This document shows, piece by piece, positions 27,751 to 28,901 of a stretch of DNA of 28,901 nt (position 1 is the first letter of the stretch; every line of letters begins with the position of its first letter). Origin of the DNA: Perkinsus olseni (taxonomy: Eukaryota > Perkinsozoa > Perkinsida); contig JABANN010000440.1 of NCBI GenBank assembly GCA_013115125.1, positions 1 through 28,901 on the forward strand, in the 5' to 3' direction. Position numbers and translations under genes: made by a program. Below the pieces are notes generated by a model. The model was not told the DNA's origin, did not search any database, and saw only the letters and a program-made list of their open reading frames with translations.

Positions 27751-28901
27751 GCGAGCAGCCAAGCGTCGGCAACAGAAGCAGCAGTTGGCGAACCTCCCGC
27801 CTGAGGAAGCCAAGGAGAGGCGACGTGAAGAGAAGGCGGCTAGTCGTCAACCAAGTAGTATATTTTGGGAGCCCGAGGCGATGCAGTTGAGGGTCGAACG
27901 GCTTACTTGTGGTAAGCGAGATGCTGAGGTATTCCTTCGTGTTATATATTATTATTATTTTGCTATTTTATTATAATATTAAGATATTTGTTTAGAGGTA
28001 GATGTCGTTCATGCTCGATAAAAACCGGATTGAGTTTTTTTCATTTTTGTATTTTCCATTGTTATGGTACGATTTTTTTCTCATTTTTACGACAATCTGT
28101 TACACTGTAACGAGTACCCAGAGAGTATCTTGGTGCATGGAATAGGTCAGGTCGAAAAGATACATTGGAAGAACGGGTCGATTATTTCTCTCGATCTTTC
28201 GCGAATCATAGGTCGACCTGTCATGTGTTATGGTGAATCTAGGAGTATCTTTTATTATTTTGATATACGGTTCACCGGGCGGTGGAACAGCGCGAGACTT
28301 ACCTGAGTCGAATTAAATTTTTCGTTCATCTCAAACGTTCATAGGCGGACGTTCGTTATTTACTAGCAACCAGGGCCGACCTTTGGAATCTTCGCTGTGC
28401 GCGGTGGAAAGAATCTCTGCTCAGAGCCGAAGCATGAAGATATCAAGTTGGAAGTCCACACTGAGACGGTCGAACCAGCGGATATCAAGTCACTTGCCGG
28501 TATATAATTTCGGGAATTTCGTGGCGCGTGACGGTTTTAGTCAGGTTCCAAATGGTTCAATATAGCAGTTCAAAAACGCCCTACTAAGGGTGAAGAAACC
28601 AACGGCAACTTGGAGGAGCTTCACAAGGAAGCTGAGGAACTTTACAACTCGACGGTCGCAAGATTTGAATCGCTCATGCGAAAAGATTCCGAGCAAGCTT
28701 GGTTGAGGAAGACGGTCAAAGTTGGCACTCTTTCCGATAGAGTGACGGCCCTGGTGACGATGTCCCAGTTTTGCCCTGTGCTTGCACTCCCGCAATTGAA
28801 AGCGCTGTTGGCGATGTGCAGCAAAAAGGCGGCGAGGGAGGTGCAAGTGGGAGTTGACGCCGTCAAGGAGCTCTTGTTGACCGAGTTCTTGCCAAAAGAT
28901 C
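27749..28901 (+). CDS. MAK21: NOC1/MAK21 (CEBPZ) family 60S ribosome-assembly protein, 5' part
   Basis: Exon 1, 27749-27928, begins MRAAKRRQQKQQLANLPPEE and is a basic, charged leader. The intron 27929-28366 is AT-rich. Exon 2, 28367-28499, reads PTFGIFAVRGGKNLCSEPKH and an acidic stretch. The intron 28500-28565 is 66 bases. Exon 3 runs from 28566 off the window: LEELHKEAEELYNSTVARFE, QAWLRKTVKVGTLSDRVTAL, LALPQLKALLAMCSKKAARE, VQVGVDAVKELLLTEFLPKD. The last 70 residues match the start of the conserved CBF/Mak21 core of Noc1 proteins (W-L, GT-SD-VSAL, P---L--L--M--KK--RE, A---L-DLFL---LP). Noc1 with Noc2 escorts early pre-60S particles in the nucleolus. Phases agree at both introns. Exon 1 is less certain than exon 3. 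Confidence 0.8.

Noticed and set aside
1-28901. CRISPR arrays, rRNA genes, reverse transcriptase or transposase coding regions
   Set aside because: I looked for regularly spaced repeats, conserved rRNA words and the usual polymerase or transposase motifs and saw none.

Overview
The window looks like nuclear DNA of a protist alveolate, most probably Perkinsus or a close dinoflagellate relative. The reasons are: many genes cut by very short GT-AG introns (about 34 to 90 bases, with rarer ones of 370 to 530); clear secreted cysteine-rich proteins; a eukaryotic ribosome-assembly gene; and a stretch at 1968-1988 resembling the dinoflagellate/Perkinsus spliced leader. The genus is an inference. Four runs of N are assembly gaps. 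Many open frames here start at GTG or TTG, so gene models were built by hand from exons whose reading phases agree across each intron.

Layout. (1) 0.4-8.4 kb, plus strand: a degenerate tandem array of multi-exon genes carrying DUF4215-type cysteine-rich repeats (CGDG...CDDGN...GCS..C), with duplicated exons and introns. (2) 9.3-11.2 kb, plus: a complete five-exon gene for a 345-residue hydrophilic, coiled-coil protein. (3) 12.0-12.7 kb, minus: a small two-exon secreted orphan. (4) 13.9-17.6 kb, minus: a long coiled-coil protein gene in at least eleven exons. (5) 19.5-21.2 kb, plus: an intronless 557-residue secreted protein, followed by stem-loops. (6) 22.1-25.3 kb, minus: an endonuclease/exonuclease/phosphatase-fold (EEP) enzyme with all the expected catalytic motifs, most like neutral sphingomyelinases. 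(7) 26.2-27.4 kb: a diverged repeated module. (8) 27.7 kb to the window end, plus: the 5' part of a NOC1/MAK21/CEBPZ ribosome-biogenesis gene.

The most unusual signals are non-coding. Three short introns, plus one 5' leader, consist largely of tRNA-like sequence with an intact T-arm/B-box, as if tRNA-derived SINEs had been turned into introns. There is also a high density of perfect odd-centred palindromes, including a 57-base nested set that folds as a three-way junction. The genes do not form one pathway; three groups (DUF4215 array, 212-residue orphan, 557-residue protein) look secreted, which fits a parasite secretome region.
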